64,000 bases of DNA, from contig NZ_JALJZW010000003.1 of NCBI RefSeq assembly GCF_024171495.1, forward strand, positions 13,501-77,500, read 5' to 3'. Source of the DNA: Deinococcus sp. HSC-46F16. Its GTDB lineage: Bacteria; Deinococcota; Deinococci; Deinococcales; Deinococcaceae. Below, piece after piece: positions 1 to 11,004 of this stretch. The notes under the pieces are model-generated. The model searched no databases, was not told where the DNA came from, and saw nothing but the letters and a program-made list of their open reading frames with translations. The position numbers were made by a program, and so were the translations under genes. Numbering within the stretch: the first letter of the stretch is position 1; each line of letters starts with the position of its first letter.

Positions 1-1646
1 CCGTGAGGCGCCCGCAGCAGGCATCCGGTCGCCATGCTGATCGCTCCGGCGACCGCCGACCCGGCCATCAGCGACGGGATGACGCGCAGGGGGTCACGGG
101 CCGCGAAAGGAATGGCCCCCTCCGTGATGAAGGAGATGCCCAGGACACCGGCGGCCTTGCCAGCCTCACGCTCGTCGGCGGTGAAGCGGTTCTTGAACAG
201 CAGCGTGGCGAAGAAGAGGGCCAGCGGCGGCGTCATCCCGGCGGCCATCGCGGCGGCAATGGGCCCGTAGACCTCGGACCCCAGCAGCCCCGTGGAGAAG
301 GTGTACGCCGCCTTGTTGATCGGCCCCCCCATGTCAAAGGCCATCATCCCGCCGATCACGGCGCCCAGAACACCTGCCGAGGCGTCCCCCAGGCCGCGCA
401 GCCAGTTCGTCGCGGCCGTGAGGGCCGCCGCGACCGGGCGGCCCACCACATAGACCATCAGCAGGCCCGTGATCGCCGTGCCCAGCAGCGGGAGCAGCAG
501 CGTGGGCTTGAGGCCCTCCAGGGTGCGGGGCAGCCGGATGCCCCGGTTGAGCGTGCGGGTGACGTATCCCGCCAGAAAGCCCGCGATCATGCCCCCCAGA
601 AACCCGCTGCCGCCCGTCGCGGCGAGCAGGCCGCCGACCATGCCGGGCGCGAGTCCGGGGCGGTCCGCGATGGAGTAGGCGATATACCCGGCCAGCACCG
701 GGATAAAGAGGCCGAAGGCCCCTGTGCCGCCCCCGATCTGGCTCAGCGCCGCCCCGAAGGTGCCCGGTGCCGGGTTGATGCCCCCGAAGGCAAAGGCCAG
801 TGCGATCAGGAGGCCGCCCGCCACCACGAAGGGCAGCATGTGCGACACCCCCGTCATCAGGTGCTTGTAGGCGCTCGGGACCCCGGCGTTCTTGGCGGCC
901 TTGGCCGCGCTCGCCTGCGCCACGAAGTCCGTGCCGCCCTGCGCTCCCGCGACCGCCACGCCCGCCGCCGCGCCATACACCGGGGCTTCCGCCAGTGCCC
1001 GTTGCACCACGGCCTGCCCGTTTTGGATGGCGGGTTTGGTGCCTGTCTGGTACACCCGCTTGCCCTGGAAGCGCGAGAGGTCCACGTTGGTGTCCGCGGC
1101 GATCACCACCAGGTCGGCGTCCGCGATGTCCTGCGCGGTGAGCGCGTTGCCCGCCCCCACGCTGCCCTGCGTCTCCACCTTGACCCGGTGGCCCAGGGCC
1201 TTCGCGCCGTTCTCCAGGCCCTCGGCCGCCATGAAGGTGTGGGCAATCCCCGTGGGGCAGGCCGTGATGCCGACGATGCTGAGGGGGCGGGCGGCCCCGG
1301 GCGTGGGGGCACTCACGGCGGGCGCAGCGGAGGGCAGGGTGGTCCCCGTCCCGGCGGCTTGCTCGACGAGCGCCGCCGCCCCCCGGATGGCTTCTCCGGT
1401 CGTCGCGCGAATGAGGCGCTTGCCAGCGAAGCGGGCCTCGTCGACCGCCACGTCGGCGGCGAGAATCACCCCGTCGGCGGCGGCGATGTCGGCAGGCGTC
1501 AGGGTGCCTTCGGCGCCCACGCTGCCCTGCGTCTCCACGCGCAGGGTGTGTCCCGCCGCCTGCGCGGCGCGGCGCAGGGCTTCGGCGGCCATGAAGGTAT
1601 GGGCGATCCCGGTCGGGCAGGCGGTGACGGCTACCAAGTGGGCCAT
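1..1646 (-). CDS. fruA: PTS fructose transporter subunit EIIB'BC, C-terminus cut by window edge
   Basis: Membrane permease that takes up fructose and phosphorylates it to fructose 1-phosphate, using phosphate passed on by the EIIA-HPr-EI fusion upstream. Two tandem EIIB domains are visible, each with the active-site signature [14 protein letters not shown]: phospho-cysteines at about Cys10 and Cys130, the second domain roughly residues 118-215. After a linker, the hydrophobic EIIC domain starts near residue 255 ([21 protein letters not shown]) and is still open at base 1, after 548 codons. The ATG at 1646-1644 is preceded by an AAGGAG-type ribosome site (plus strand CTCCTT at 1655-1660). It is the last gene of the operon fruB-fruK-fruA, 55 nt after fruK. 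The duplicated EIIB resembles E. coli FruA, where the first copy is a pseudo-EIIB; here both keep the cysteine. Confidence 0.93.
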   Translation of the reverse strand, partial: MAHLVAVTACPTGIAHTFMAAEALRRAAQAAGHTLRVETQGSVGAEGTLTPADIAAADGVILAADVAVDEARFAGKRLIRATTGEAIRGAAALVEQAAGTGTTLPSAAPAVSAPTPGAARPLSIVGITACPTGIAHTFMAAEGLENGAKALGHRVKVETQGSVGAGNALTAQDIADADLVVIAADTNVDLSRFQGKRVYQTGTKPAIQNGQAVVQRALAEAPVYGAAAGVAVAGAQGGTDFVAQASAAKAAKNAGVPSAYKHLMTGVSHMLPFVVAGGLLIALAFAFGGINPAPGTFGAALSQIGGGTGAFGLFIPVLAGYIAYSIADRPGLAPGMVGGLLAATGGSGFLGGMIAGFLAGYVTRTLNRGIRLPRTLEGLKPTLLLPLLGTAITGLLMVYVVGRPVAAALTAATNWLRGLGDASAGVLGAVIGGMMAFDMGGPINKAAYTFSTGLLGSEVYGPIAAAMAAGMTPPLALFFATLLFKNRFTADEREAGKAAGVLGISFITEGAIPFAARDPLRVIPSLMAGSAVAGAISMATGCLLRAPH

Positions 1647-1701
1647 GTGCGGGTCTCCTTGGGGAGGCGAGAGGGCTTGAGGCTCGGGGAGAGGGTGGGG
1701 G

Positions 1702-2673
1702 TCACGTCTGAACCATTCCGTCCAGCACGTCCACCTGCACCTGCGCGGCGAAAGCGTCCAGTTCGGTGTCGGGGGGGAGGTGGGCTCCGAGGCGGGTGAT
1801 GGCGCCCACACTGAAGGCGGTCGCATACCGGGCCGCCGCCGCGAGGTCCAGGCCCCCGGTGTGGGCGGCGACCAGACCGGCCACCATGGCGTCCCCCGCC
1901 CCGACGGTGCTCTGCACGCGCACCCTCGGGGGACGGGCACGCACGGCTTCCCCGGCGGTGACCAGCAGGGCGCCGCGCTCTCCCTGGGAGACGGCCACCA
2001 GGCCCGCGCCGCGGCGAATCAGCTCGTGGGCCGCCGCCAACACGTCGGCCTCGCCCGCCAGGGAACGGCCCAGGGCGGCCTCCAGTTCATGGATGTTGGG
2101 CTTGACGAGGTCGGGGAGGGTGGCCGCGCTCAGGGCCGCCCCCAGCGCCGCCCCGCTGGTGTCCAGGGCCACGAAGCGGCCCGCCGCCCGCACCCTCCGG
2201 ATCAACCGGGCGTAGAAGTCCGCGTTCACCCCGGGCGGCAGGCTGCCCGCGAGCACGAAGACCGCGTGGTCCTGGGTGAGCGACAGCAGCCGCTCCTCCA
2301 GGTCCTCCAGCGCCTCCGGTGTGGCGGCCAGGCCTGGCAGGTTGATGTCGGTCGTGACCTGCGCCGCGCCGTCCACCAGCTTCACGCCGACGCGGGTGGC
2401 TCCAGGCACCCGGACGAAGGCGTCACGGATGCCCTTGGCGCGAAACAGCGTCTCGAACTGTTCCGGATTCCCGCTTCCCAGCAGGCCGGTCGCGGTGACG
2501 CCCAGGCCCCGGTCGGCGAGGAAGGAGGCCACATTGACGCCCTTGCCGCCTGCCGCCCAGTGCAGCGCTTGGCCCAGGTTCACCTCGCCCCGCCGCCAGC
2601 CGTCCGCCCGCACCGTGAGGTCCAGGGCCGGGTTCAGGGTGAGGGTCGCGACCCGCGGGACGGCCGTGATCAT
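1702..2673 (-). CDS. fruK: 1-phosphofructokinase
   Basis: PfkB-family sugar kinase, 323 residues, converting fructose 1-phosphate to fructose 1,6-bisphosphate in the cytoplasm: the step after PTS uptake of fructose. The N-terminal substrate signature GGKGVNVA lies at residues 42-49. The C-terminal anion hole and catalytic base, [10 protein letters not shown], put the catalytic Asp at residue 261. The open frame extends further upstream, but the family start ([12 protein letters not shown] just inside) and an ATGA overlap with the end of fruB (2670-2673) fix the ATG at 2673. That overlap implies translational coupling. Tagatose-6-phosphate kinase (LacC) is a close relative; the fru context makes FruK much more likely. 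Confidence 0.93.
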   Translation of the reverse strand: MITAVPRVATLTLNPALDLTVRADGWRRGEVNLGQALHWAAGGKGVNVASFLADRGLGVTATGLLGSGNPEQFETLFRAKGIRDAFVRVPGATRVGVKLVDGAAQVTTDINLPGLAATPEALEDLEERLLSLTQDHAVFVLAGSLPPGVNADFYARLIRRVRAAGRFVALDTSGAALGAALSAATLPDLVKPNIHELEAALGRSLAGEADVLAAAHELIRRGAGLVAVSQGERGALLVTAGEAVRARPPRVRVQSTVGAGDAMVAGLVAAHTGGLDLAAAARYATAFSVGAITRLGAHLPPDTELDAFAAQVQVDVLDGMVQT

Positions 2674-5180
2674 GCCGTGGCTCCTTGCGGCTGCGCCGCC
2701 TGAACCAGGGCGCGAACCGACTCGGCGTCGGGCTGGGCCAGCGCCTGCTCGGCCAGGGACTGGAGTTCGGCCAGCGAGTGCTTTCGCAGGGCGGCCTTGA
2801 CGCCCGCGATCTGGGGCGTGCTCACCGAGAGTTCCCCGACGCCCAGCCCCGCCAGCACCAGGGCGCCCACCTCGTCGCCCGCCGCGCCGCCGCACACGCC
2901 GACCCACTTGCCGTGGCGGCGGGCGGCCTCCACCGTTCGCGCGATGAGCTGCAAGACGGCCGGGTGCATCGCGTCCGTTTGGCGGGCGAGTTGTGGATGC
3001 AGGCGGTCCATCGCCAGCGTGTACTGGGTGAGGTCGTTCGTGCCGACCGAGAAGAAGTCGACCTCCTGGGCGAGCTGATCGGCGATCAATGCCGCCGAGG
3101 GCACCTCGATCATCACGCCGAGGGGCACGCGGGGAGCGCCCACCTCCTCCCGCACCGAATCGAAGATCGCGCGGGCGCGGCGGAACTCCTCCAGGGTGGC
3201 GACCATCGGGAACATCAGGTGGACATTCGGGTAATCCTTGGCCACCCGCGCGACCGCCCGCAATTGCGGCAGGAAGAGGTCAGGGCGCTCGAAGCACAGC
3301 CGGATGCCGCGAATGCCCAGGAAGGAGTTGTCCTCGCGGGCCAGCCCCAGGTAGGGCACCTCCTTGTCCCCGCCGATGTCGAGCGTACGTACAATCAGCG
3401 GGCGGCCTTCTAGGGCCTGCGCCATCGCCCGGTATTCCCGTTCCTGCTCGTCCTCGGAGGGAGCCGAGTCGCGCTCCAGGAACAGAAACTCGGTGCGCAT
3501 CAGGCCCACACCCTCGGCCCCGGCCTCCAGCGCGTCCGAGGCGTCCGCCGCCCGGTTGATGTTCGCGGCGACCTCGACCTTCGCTCCGTCGCGGGTGCCG
3601 CCCGGCTGGAAGCGGGCCGCGCGGGCCGTCTCCCGCTCGCGGGCCAGCACGTCCTGGCGTTCGCGGGCAGACGTCACGTCCGCGTCCGACGGATCGAGGT
3701 ACAGGCGGCCCGCCGAACCGTCGAGAATGGCGCGGGTCCCGTCGGGGATCTCCAAGGCCCCGGCCCCGGCAGCCACCACGGCGGGGAGCCCCAGGCCGCG
3801 CGCGATGATCGCGGTGTGGCTGGTCGGTCCCCCCTGCGCGGTCACGAAGCCCAGCAGGGTGTCCGGCCCCAAGCGGGCGGTGTCGCTGGGGGTCAGGTCG
3901 GGCGCGAGCAGGATGACCGGGCCGCTCGCCGCCACGTCGGTTTCCCGGAGACCGAGCAGGTGCCGCAGCACCCGCCGCTGCACGTCGCTGAGGTCCACCG
4001 CGCGGGCCGCGAGGGTCGGGTCGTCGAGCTTTTGCAGGGCCGCGATGCGGGTCCCGGTCGCCTCGCGGTAGGCCCACGCAGCCCCGTGCCCGTCGAGGAT
4101 GTGGGCCACGGCGTCCTGCACGACCCCCTCGTCCCCCAGCAGTTCCTGATGCGCCTGAAAGATGGCCGCCTTGTCCGCCCCGAAGCGGGCGGCCACGTCC
4201 GCGACCACGGTGCCCAGCTCCGACCGGGCGGCAGAGAGGGCCGCGTCGAGCCGGGCGGCTTCCGCGGCGGGTTCGCCCGGCTCGTCGCGCACGTCGAGCG
4301 GCCGGGGGGCGTACTGCCGGGTCACGCCGATCACCAGCCCGTCGGCCGCCGGAACGCCCTCGACCGTCGCCGCGACCTGCCGGGGCGCCCACACGGGAGT
4401 GCGCCGGGCGGGGGCCGCGCTCGTGGGCACCGCAGTCAGGTCGTCCCCCAGCCCGGCGCGGACGGCGTCGGTGACGGCCGCGAGCAGTTCAGGGCTGTCC
4501 GCGCTGACGGTGACGGGCGTGCCGCGCGTGAGGCCCAGGGCCAGCACCTCCATCAGGCGGGTGGCGTCGGCGCTTTCATCCCCGGTGTCCTCCCGGCTCA
4601 GGCGGACCCTCCCCCCCCGCGAGCGCACCAGTTCCGCCAGTCGGGTGGCGGGCCGCGCGTGCATGCCCAGGGGATTGGGCAGCGTGACCTGCGCCGCGTA
4701 GGGAAGCGCCGCTCCAGCGCCGGGCGCGGCCGTGGGGCCAGCGGGGAGGCGCTCCCCGGTGAGCGCCTCCTGCAAGTCGGCCGGGTCGGCCGTCGTCGCC
4801 AGCCGCTCCACCAGCGCCTCGTCCCCCAGCACGCGGGTGAGGCGGCGCAGGATGCTCAGGTGCTCGTCACTCGCCGCCGCGATCCCGATCACCAGCCGCA
4901 CGGGTTCGCCCCCCTCGCCCCAGCGCACCCCGCCGGGCAGTTGCAACACGGCGATGCCCGTTTCGTGGATCAGGTGCCGGGTGTCGGGCGTGCCGTGCGG
5001 GATGGCGATGCCGCTCCCCAGGTAGGTGTTGGCCTGCTCTTCGCGGGCCAGCATGCCCTGAAGGTAGTCCGGGTGCACGTTCCCCGCCCCGCTCAGCAGG
5101 GCAGCGACCTGGGTGATCGCGTCGGCCTTGTCGCGGGCCGTGGCCCCCAGCCGGATCAGTTGCCGTGGAAGTGTGGTCAT
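2670..5180 (-). CDS. fruB: PTS multiphosphoryl transfer protein EIIA(Fru)-HPr-EI
   Basis: Single 836-residue protein carrying the whole soluble phosphate relay of the fructose PTS: PEP to Enzyme I, to HPr, to EIIA, then to the EIIB domain of FruA. Domain order: EIIA about residues 1-145, with phospho-His in [10 protein letters not shown] (His62); HPr about 160-250, with [10 protein letters not shown] (His174); Enzyme I from about 275, with swivel-domain His in [13 protein letters not shown] (His455) and the PEP-binding C-terminal barrel ending with the [10 protein letters not shown] active-site Cys. A GTG at 5213 would add 11 residues but has no properly spaced ribosome site, so the ATG at 5180 is preferred from domain alignment. 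First gene of the operon; the promoter and operator lie at 5258-5298. EIIA-HPr-EI fusions are known in several bacteria. Confidence 0.93.
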   Translation of the reverse strand: MTTLPRQLIRLGATARDKADAITQVAALLSGAGNVHPDYLQGMLAREEQANTYLGSGIAIPHGTPDTRHLIHETGIAVLQLPGGVRWGEGGEPVRLVIGIAAASDEHLSILRRLTRVLGDEALVERLATTADPADLQEALTGERLPAGPTAAPGAGAALPYAAQVTLPNPLGMHARPATRLAELVRSRGGRVRLSREDTGDESADATRLMEVLALGLTRGTPVTVSADSPELLAAVTDAVRAGLGDDLTAVPTSAAPARRTPVWAPRQVAATVEGVPAADGLVIGVTRQYAPRPLDVRDEPGEPAAEAARLDAALSAARSELGTVVADVAARFGADKAAIFQAHQELLGDEGVVQDAVAHILDGHGAAWAYREATGTRIAALQKLDDPTLAARAVDLSDVQRRVLRHLLGLRETDVAASGPVILLAPDLTPSDTARLGPDTLLGFVTAQGGPTSHTAIIARGLGLPAVVAAGAGALEIPDGTRAILDGSAGRLYLDPSDADVTSARERQDVLARERETARAARFQPGGTRDGAKVEVAANINRAADASDALEAGAEGVGLMRTEFLFLERDSAPSEDEQEREYRAMAQALEGRPLIVRTLDIGGDKEVPYLGLAREDNSFLGIRGIRLCFERPDLFLPQLRAVARVAKDYPNVHLMFPMVATLEEFRRARAIFDSVREEVGAPRVPLGVMIEVPSAALIADQLAQEVDFFSVGTNDLTQYTLAMDRLHPQLARQTDAMHPAVLQLIARTVEAARRHGKWVGVCGGAAGDEVGALVLAGLGVGELSVSTPQIAGVKAALRKHSLAELQSLAEQALAQPDAESVRALVQAAQPQGATA

Positions 5181-5257
5181 GCCTGTTTGCCCCCGCCTTT
5201 CCAGGAGGCTCACACCTCCCGCGTCCGTCCGCGCTTGCCTTCCTCGATGATTGCTTT

Positions 5258-5293
5258 TGAGCGATTCAGAGTATAAATGATCTTAATTGCTCA
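5258..5293. promoter_or_regulatory. Palindromic operator between fruB and the DeoR-type regulator
   Basis: Inverted repeat TGAGCGATT (5258-5266) and AATTGCTCA (5285-5293): nine-base arms with one mismatch, separated by 18 nt. The arms bracket the -10 box of the fruB promoter. DeoR-family repressors bind such inverted repeats, and the gene for one starts about 70 nt away on the opposite strand, so this is the probable operator. Assignment to that repressor is inference. Confidence 0.7.
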
Positions 5294-5298
5294 GGCAA
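5270..5298 (-). promoter_or_regulatory. Sigma-70-type promoter of the fruBKA operon
   Basis: On the minus strand: -35 TTGCCT (5298-5293), exactly 17 nt spacer, -10 TATACT (5275-5270). It is the best consensus promoter I see in the window, and it is overlapped by the inverted-repeat operator. The fruB start is about 90 nt downstream. Confidence 0.8.
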
Positions 5299-5354
5299 GA
5301 GAGGGCTGCTGGAGTCCGCTGCACAGTTCTGAGCAGCCCTGAGCGGGCGTGGGC

Positions 5355-5360
5355 TACCAT
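5355..5360 (+). promoter_or_regulatory. -10 box TACCAT, leaderless start of the DeoR-type regulator
   Basis: TACCAT ends 6 nt before the GTG at 5367, so transcription would begin at or next to the start codon. No ribosome site precedes the GTG, which fits a leaderless mRNA. Confidence 0.55.
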
Positions 5361-5366
5361 CAGCGG

Positions 5367-6167
5367 GTGACTGCCCTGCTCGCTGAAGAACGCCTGTCGC
5401 GGATCGTGGACCTTCTGGCCCAGCAGGGCACCGTGCGGACGACGGCCCTGATGGACCTGCTGGGCGTGAGCGGGGCGACGGTCCGGCGTGACCTGGACGT
5501 GCTGGCGGAACGGGGCCTGATTCGCAAGGTGCATGGGGGGGCCGCCCTGGCGAGTCAGGACCAGCGGTACGCGGACCGTCAGCAGACCGAGCAGGTGGGC
5601 AAGGCCCGGCTCGCCCAGGTGGCCCTGGGGCTGCTGCGGCCAGGCCAGACGGTCTATCTCGATGCGGGCACGACCGCTCGGCACGTCGCGCAGGCGCTGC
5701 GGCGCGTGCCCGCGCTGACCCGGACCCTGCGGGTCGTGACGCACGGGCTGGACGTGGCTTACGAACTCAACGGCGAGTGCCCGCTGTATGTCGTGGGGGG
5801 AGAAGTCTACGGGTCCACCTACAGCCTGACCGGGCCGGACGCGCTGGCCACAGTGGGGCGCTACTCGTACGACGTGTTTCTGGTGGGTTGCACCAGCATC
5901 GACCCGGAGCGCGGTCTGACGAACAGTAACCTTGTCGAGGCCCAGCAGAAGTCGGCCATCCTGCGCCGGGCACGGCAGACGGTCTTGATCGCCGACCACA
6001 GCAAATGGGGTCCTTCCGGCTTCGTGACCTTCGCGGGGCTCGGTGAGGTGCACGCCTGGGTCACTGACGAGGCGCCGGGGGAAGCCCAAGCGGCCTTTGA
6101 GGCCGCCGGGGTCAAGGTGGTCGATGCCCGCTCTCTCCGTGTCACGGTGGGTGAAGCGATCAAGTGA
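5367..6167 (+). CDS. DeoR-family transcriptional repressor, probable regulator of the fru operon
   Basis: A 266-residue regulator with the family layout: N-terminal winged helix ([19 protein letters not shown], recognition helix in [19 protein letters not shown], then KVHGGA), followed by a sugar-phosphate-binding domain related to ribose-5-phosphate isomerase ([13 protein letters not shown], then [11 protein letters not shown], then IADHSKWG). It probably senses fructose 1-phosphate or a related sugar phosphate. It is divergent from fruBKA with the operator in between. The open frame reaches a GTG at 5349, but the GTG at 5367 is favoured because a -10 box sits 6 nt before it and family members begin close to the LLAEERL segment. 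The target operon is inferred from position. Confidence 0.85.
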   Translation: MTALLAEERLSRIVDLLAQQGTVRTTALMDLLGVSGATVRRDLDVLAERGLIRKVHGGAALASQDQRYADRQQTEQVGKARLAQVALGLLRPGQTVYLDAGTTARHVAQALRRVPALTRTLRVVTHGLDVAYELNGECPLYVVGGEVYGSTYSLTGPDALATVGRYSYDVFLVGCTSIDPERGLTNSNLVEAQQKSAILRRARQTVLIADHSKWGPSGFVTFAGLGEVHAWVTDEAPGEAQAAFEAAGVKVVDARSLRVTVGEAIK

Positions 6168-6507
6168 GCGGGGGTCGCCCCCGGTTCCCCGCTCGGCACG
6201 GGGACCAGCCGTGGGGGGGACGCAGGCACGGCCACCTGCCCCTGCCCGGTGGCCCTTCCCCCGGAGACGGCCGGGCCATACCCCGCCGACAGCTCGGCGG
6301 CCTCGGGACAGTCCCCCAATGCGCTGACCGGTTCGGGCATCGTTCGTCCGGACCTGCGCACAAGTCCGGGCACTGGCCATGCTGGCGCTGCTGTTCGTAT
6401 GGCCGGGGGCTGCCGGAGACGCGAGGCCGCTCGCGGACGTGAGCCGCGTTCGGCAACCCTGACCCCCTTCCCCCTTGATTCCGTGGCGGGAGGCTAGAGT
6501 GCCCCCC
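6168..6507. other. Intergenic stretch, no gene recognised
   Basis: 340 nt between the DeoR-type gene and the HAD-like gene. It begins with an 8-bp inverted repeat, GAGCGGGG (6166-6173) and CCCCGCTC (6187-6194), overlapping the preceding stop region; it has no T-run, so it is only a weak terminator candidate. Several GC-rich open frames cross the stretch, but none has a start signal or a recognisable product. Confidence 0.4.
6495..6500 (+). promoter_or_regulatory. -10 box TAGAGT of the HAD-like gene, leaderless
   Basis: TAGAGT ends 7 nt before the ATG at 6508, a spacing that gives a leaderless transcript. No convincing -35 is seen at 17 nt. Confidence 0.5.
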
Positions 6508-7227
6508 ATGATCGTCGCCTTCGTCAACCCCGCCGGACTCCTCACCCGTCCCGGTCCCGACGACCCTGGGGCACCGGAAGCCCCCGCCGCGCTCGCGGGC
6601 CTGCTGGGTGCCGGGGCCGACCTGATCCCCGTGACGGGAATGGACGAGGAGGAATTGCTGGAGGTCCCGGCTCTCTTCACCTCCTGGCAGATCCTGCGCC
6701 ACGGGGCCGTCGTGCTGACCCCCGAGGGCGAGGAGGACCCGGCGTGGCGGCGCCTGAGCCGCGAGACGCTGGCCGAGCGTGAGGGCGCGCTGCGGCTGGC
6801 GCACCAGGCGGCGGAGCACATCGGCATGCTGGGGCAACTCGGCACCGAGGCGGAGCTGCACGAGCGCGGCGGGCTGCCCCTGCGCGTGACCGTGCGGCAT
6901 CCCTACGGGGTCGCCCCGGCCCTGGCGGCAGCGGCGCGGGAGTGGCGGGCGTGGCTGGAGGAGGGACCCTTCGCGGGCGAACTGCGGCTGCTGGAGGAGC
7001 CGGAGGAACTGGTGCTGCTCCCCCGCGAGATCAACCCCGAGAGCGCGGTGAACTACGTGCTGGGTCAGCTTCCGGACGAGGTCACCCTGCGCCTGGGCGT
7101 CAGCGCGGCGGCCAGCGACGCCCCCTTCCTGGCCCTGTGCGACTACGCGGTCGTGCCGGGCGGGGGCGGGGTGCTGCGCTCGGCCCTGGAGGCGGCGGAG
7201 GGACCGGCGGAGGACGACCTCGGGTGA
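6508..7227 (+). CDS. HAD-superfamily-like protein lacking the nucleophile Asp
   Basis: A 239-residue protein. Its C-terminal part (LGVSAAASDAPFLALCDYAVVPGGGG) resembles the motif-IV region of Cof/mannosyl-3-phosphoglycerate-phosphatase-type HAD proteins (GDSxND...D-VV-P). The N-terminus begins MIVAFVNPAGLLTRPG, where an active HAD would carry a DxDGTL loop; the nucleophile Asp is replaced by Asn. I therefore see a HAD fold that may be catalytically inactive or binding-only. The ATG at 6508 is chosen over an upstream in-frame start at 6475 because of the -10 box 7 nt before it. The stop overlaps the next gene's GTG by GTGA, so the two are probably co-translated. Fold assignment is moderate; function unknown. 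Confidence 0.6.
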   Translation: MIVAFVNPAGLLTRPGPDDPGAPEAPAALAGLLGAGADLIPVTGMDEEELLEVPALFTSWQILRHGAVVLTPEGEEDPAWRRLSRETLAEREGALRLAHQAAEHIGMLGQLGTEAELHERGGLPLRVTVRHPYGVAPALAAAAREWRAWLEEGPFAGELRLLEEPEELVLLPREINPESAVNYVLGQLPDEVTLRLGVSAAASDAPFLALCDYAVVPGGGGVLRSALEAAEGPAEDDLG

Positions 7228-7889
7228 CGCTGAAGCTGCCGCCCTTCGTCCGGCGTTTCCCCCTTTACGCCAACGTCTACCTGCTGGACAGCCCCGACGG
7301 GCGCCTGCTGGTCGACACCGGCACCCTCGCCCACGTGCCCCGGCTGGCGCGGCTGCTGACGCAGTTTCGGCCCGACGCGGTCGTGCTGACCCACCATCAC
7401 GTCGACCACGCGGGCGGGGCGCCCTTCGCGGCGCGGCGTGGCCTCCCCGTCCTCGCCCACGCGCCGGAACACCCCTACCTGACGGGCAAGGCCCACGACC
7501 TCCCGTACCCGGCGGGCAAGCCTGACATCGGGAAGGTCGTCTCGCGCCTGCATCCCAAGGTCCCAGCGGGTGCCCTGCGGTCCATCCACCCCGGCGAGGA
7601 TCTGGCGGGCTGGGAGGTGGTCGCGCTGCCGGGCCACACGCCGGGGCAGATCGGGCTGCTGCGCGACGGGGTGCTCGTGGCGGGGGACGCGGTGGTGGGT
7701 GGTCCAGCCGGGGCGCACCTGCCCCGCGCCGCCTACAACGCCGACCACCGGGAGGCGGCCCGCACCCTGCGGCGGATGGTGGACCTGGCCCCCCGGCTGG
7801 TGCTGCCAGGCCACGGCGAGGCCCTCACCCCCGAGCAGGTGCGGCGCCGGGCCGAACGTGACCCGGAGCCGGAGTTGCTCGTCATGTGA
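7224..7889 (+). CDS. Metallo-beta-lactamase-fold hydrolase
   Basis: A 221-residue hydrolase of the glyoxalase II / MBL superfamily, likely cytoplasmic. The metal-binding signature THHHVDHAGG (HxHxDH) lies at about residues 56-65. Further ligands are seen in LPGHTPGQIGL and AGDAVVGG, and the C-terminal His in VLPGHGEAL. Typical substrates are thioesters, lactones or phosphoesters; the sequence does not say which. The GTG at 7224 overlaps the stop of the HAD-like gene (GTGA), so the two form a unit. It is followed after 10 nt by the convergent parB. Function beyond hydrolase is not resolved. Confidence 0.85.
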   Translation: MTLKLPPFVRRFPLYANVYLLDSPDGRLLVDTGTLAHVPRLARLLTQFRPDAVVLTHHHVDHAGGAPFAARRGLPVLAHAPEHPYLTGKAHDLPYPAGKPDIGKVVSRLHPKVPAGALRSIHPGEDLAGWEVVALPGHTPGQIGLLRDGVLVAGDAVVGGPAGAHLPRAAYNADHREAARTLRRMVDLAPRLVLPGHGEALTPEQVRRRAERDPEPELLVM

Positions 7890-7899
7890 CGAGCAGGGA

Positions 7900-8774
<875 letters not shown>

Positions 8775-8778
<4 letters not shown>

Positions 8779-9551
8779 GCGTCCACCTCAGGGCCGGGGA
8801 AGGGCAAGCCCACCGCCCCGGCGATCTCGGCGGTCACCCGGCCTACGTCGCGGTGCACGGGCGAACCGGGTGCGTACACGCCCACCGGCTGCCCCGCACT
8901 CGCGCTGTCGTTCCACACGGCGCCCCGGTCGGGAATCGGGCTGGCGAGGGGCCTCAGCATCCCCTGAAGGGCGGCGAGCGCCTCCCGGTCGTGCGAGCGC
9001 CGCGCATCGTACAGGGTGGGCACGTACAGGGCCACCGTGAGGTCCGGGCGCAGTTTGCGGTAGGTCGCCATCGCCTCGGACAGACCCGCCAGCGCATTCA
9101 TGCCCTTTTGGCGGGTCGGGACAGGCACGATCAGGTGGTCGGCGGCGAGCGCCCCCAGGATCGAGAGTTGCCCCAGGCTGGGCGGGCTGTCAATCAGGGC
9201 CACGTCGTACTCGTCGGCGACCGCCTGCAGGCCCTGGCGCAGGTGCAGGTGTGCCCCCACCACGCCCATCATCTGGCCCTCGGCGAGCGCGAGCGACACG
9301 TCGCTGGGGATCAGGGCGAGGTCGTGGACCTGGACCGGGGAGGGCAGAGGCTCGCCCCGCGTGGCGGTGGCGAAGGCGGTCTGCTCCTGCCCCACGCCCG
9401 TCACGCCCAGCCAGTCGGTGAGGTTGGCCTGTGGGTCGAGGTCCACGAGCAGCACCCGCAGCCCCGACCGCGCCAAGCTGTGGCCCACGTCGCGCGTGAG
9501 GCTGGTTTTCATCACACCGCCCGCGTGGTTGAAGAAGGTCAGCGTCCGCAT
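8775..9551 (-). CDS. parA: ParA-family partition ATPase
   Basis: A 258-residue ATPase that positions ParB-bound DNA. The N-terminal nucleotide loop reads [19 protein letters not shown]: the usual KGGVGKTS is changed so that the signature Lys is Ala and the Gly before the P-loop Lys is Met. The rest is regular: [13 protein letters not shown] (Walker A') and [17 protein letters not shown] (Walker B). The frame runs further upstream, but the ATG at 9551 matches the family start and has a TAGGCT box 7 nt before it. It lies between repA and parB. The NHAGG loop recurs, as far as I recall, in Deinococcus ParA proteins. Confidence 0.92.
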
Positions 9552-9558
9552 CCCGCTC

Positions 9559-9564
9559 AGCCTA
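9559..9564 (-). promoter_or_regulatory. -10 box TAGGCT of parA, leaderless
   Basis: On the minus strand TAGGCT ends 7 nt before the parA ATG at 9551. It would let parAB be expressed independently of repA, whose stop is 46 nt upstream. Confidence 0.55.
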
Positions 9565-9597
9565 CCCCGCAGGACGTGGGGGCGAGGCTCATGCTCC

Positions 9598-11004
9598 TCA
9601 TGCACCGCCTCCCAGGCGTTCGCGCAGCCCTTTGACGAACTCGGGGAGGGCACCGCGGGCCGCGTGCGTGCTCGCCTCGCGCACCAGACTGGTGGCCGAA
9701 AAGGTCCCGGCCTTGCAGGCCGTTTCCAGGGCGCCCCACTCGCCCTCTCTCAAACGGCGGCGCAGCAGGGTCCGCAAAGTGGCCTCTGCGGCCTCCCATT
9801 GGCCCCCAGGAGGCAGAGCAAGCAACACCTGCTGCTCCTCCTCGAATTGCTGCTGCGCGGCCCGTTCCTGGGCTTCCTGTTGCCTTTCCTGCCGGGCACG
9901 GGTTTCCCCGGCGTCGGCGTGGGGGGCAGGGACCGTGTCCTCGGGCAGGGTGTACTTCTCGGGATGATCCAGGAAGTCGGCGATCAGACCGCCCGGATTG
10001 CGGATGGGGGTGGGGCTGGTGCTGCGCCGCAGCCGCAGGAAAGCGATGGCCTCCTCCACCCGGTCGGGGTACTGCTTGGCGAGGACATTGGCGCGGGGGG
10101 CCGACACACCCGCCTCGCGCAGCGCCTGCACCAGGGCCGGGTCGGGCGTGTCCTCGGTTCGGAAGCGGTAGGTGATCTGGGTCGCTCCCCGCACACCCCC
10201 AGTCTCCACGCCCTCCAGGTAGCCCTGCGCGATCAGCTCCTGATGGGCTTCTTCCAGGGTGCGAATCACCCGCGACGGCTTGCCCTCGCTGATGCCGCAG
10301 GCGGCCCGCCAGTCGTCCAGTCCCGCCGTGACGCTGTCGGCCCGCACACCTGTCTCGCGGTAGCGGTGCGCTTCGAGCAGCCGGTACAAGGCCCGCGCGG
10401 GCGGCTGCTCAATCTGGTGCAGCAGCCGCCCGTCGAGGGCCTGGGTGTACCCGGCCCGGATGCTGGCAGCCAGTTGATCCCCCAGCTTGATGCTGAGGGT
10501 CGCGTCGGGCACGAGTTGCCGGGCGCGGTCGGCGTCGGGGTCGGCTCCCTCGCTCTGGTCCCAGTAGGTGATGCGGTCGATCAGGCGCAGGGTCTGATTG
10601 GCCCAGGTCGTGCGGCCCGTGTCGGCGACCCAGCCCTCACTCACGATGAACCCTGTCGACCACAGCCGCAGCAGCGATTCGCGCAGGCGGTGGTAGTTCT
10701 TGCCGTTGTTGGCCAGAAAGCTGGCTTCCCGCAACTCGTAGGCCGAAGTGTGAAGCCAGTTGTCCTCCGGCATGCCCTTCTGGGCGAAGAGTGTTTCAAT
10801 GCCGAGAATCACGTTGGTGTCCCCGCCGCGCGGGCGGCCGTCAGCGGAACGGCCCTCAACCCGGAACCGGCGGTCGGCGATCTGGAACTCGCTCGTCCAG
10901 CGGGTCTCGGAACTCAGGCGAGTCTGGATGCTGACGATGCCCAGACGGGCGATGTTGCGTTCGTCAAGCAGGGTGACCTGGTTGGGTTTTTTCGCTGGAC
11001 GCAT
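9598..11004 (-). CDS. repA: Plasmid replication initiator, RepA type
   Basis: A 468-residue protein read as the replication initiator. Residues 1-130 ([19 protein letters not shown], then [17 protein letters not shown], then [16 protein letters not shown]) match the replication-initiator domain found in Deinococcus plasmids. A second winged-helix-like segment is around residues 230-300. The C-terminal third is a Gln/Glu/Arg-rich coiled-coil stretch ([18 protein letters not shown]). The open frame continues upstream to 11103, but the ATG at 11004 has an AAGGA ribosome site about 11 nt before it. Directly upstream lie eight direct iterons, the expected RepA binding sites, and downstream parA and parB. 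The assignment combines context with partial family recognition. Confidence 0.85.
   Translation of the reverse strand: MRPAKKPNQVTLLDERNIARLGIVSIQTRLSSETRWTSEFQIADRRFRVEGRSADGRPRGGDTNVILGIETLFAQKGMPEDNWLHTSAYELREASFLANNGKNYHRLRESLLRLWSTGFIVSEGWVADTGRTTWANQTLRLIDRITYWDQSEGADPDADRARQLVPDATLSIKLGDQLAASIRAGYTQALDGRLLHQIEQPPARALYRLLEAHRYRETGVRADSVTAGLDDWRAACGISEGKPSRVIRTLEEAHQELIAQGYLEGVETGGVRGATQITYRFRTEDTPDPALVQALREAGVSAPRANVLAKQYPDRVEEAIAFLRLRRSTSPTPIRNPGGLIADFLDHPEKYTLPEDTVPAPHADAGETRARQERQQEAQERAAQQQFEEEQQVLLALPPGGQWEAAEATLRTLLRRRLREGEWGALETACKAGTFSATSLVREASTHAARGALPEFVKGLRERLGGGA

Noticed and set aside
3..1799. 598-codon plus-strand frame opposite fruA
   Set aside because: Shadow of the conserved fruA reading frame; composition is Arg/Gly-rich with no domain.
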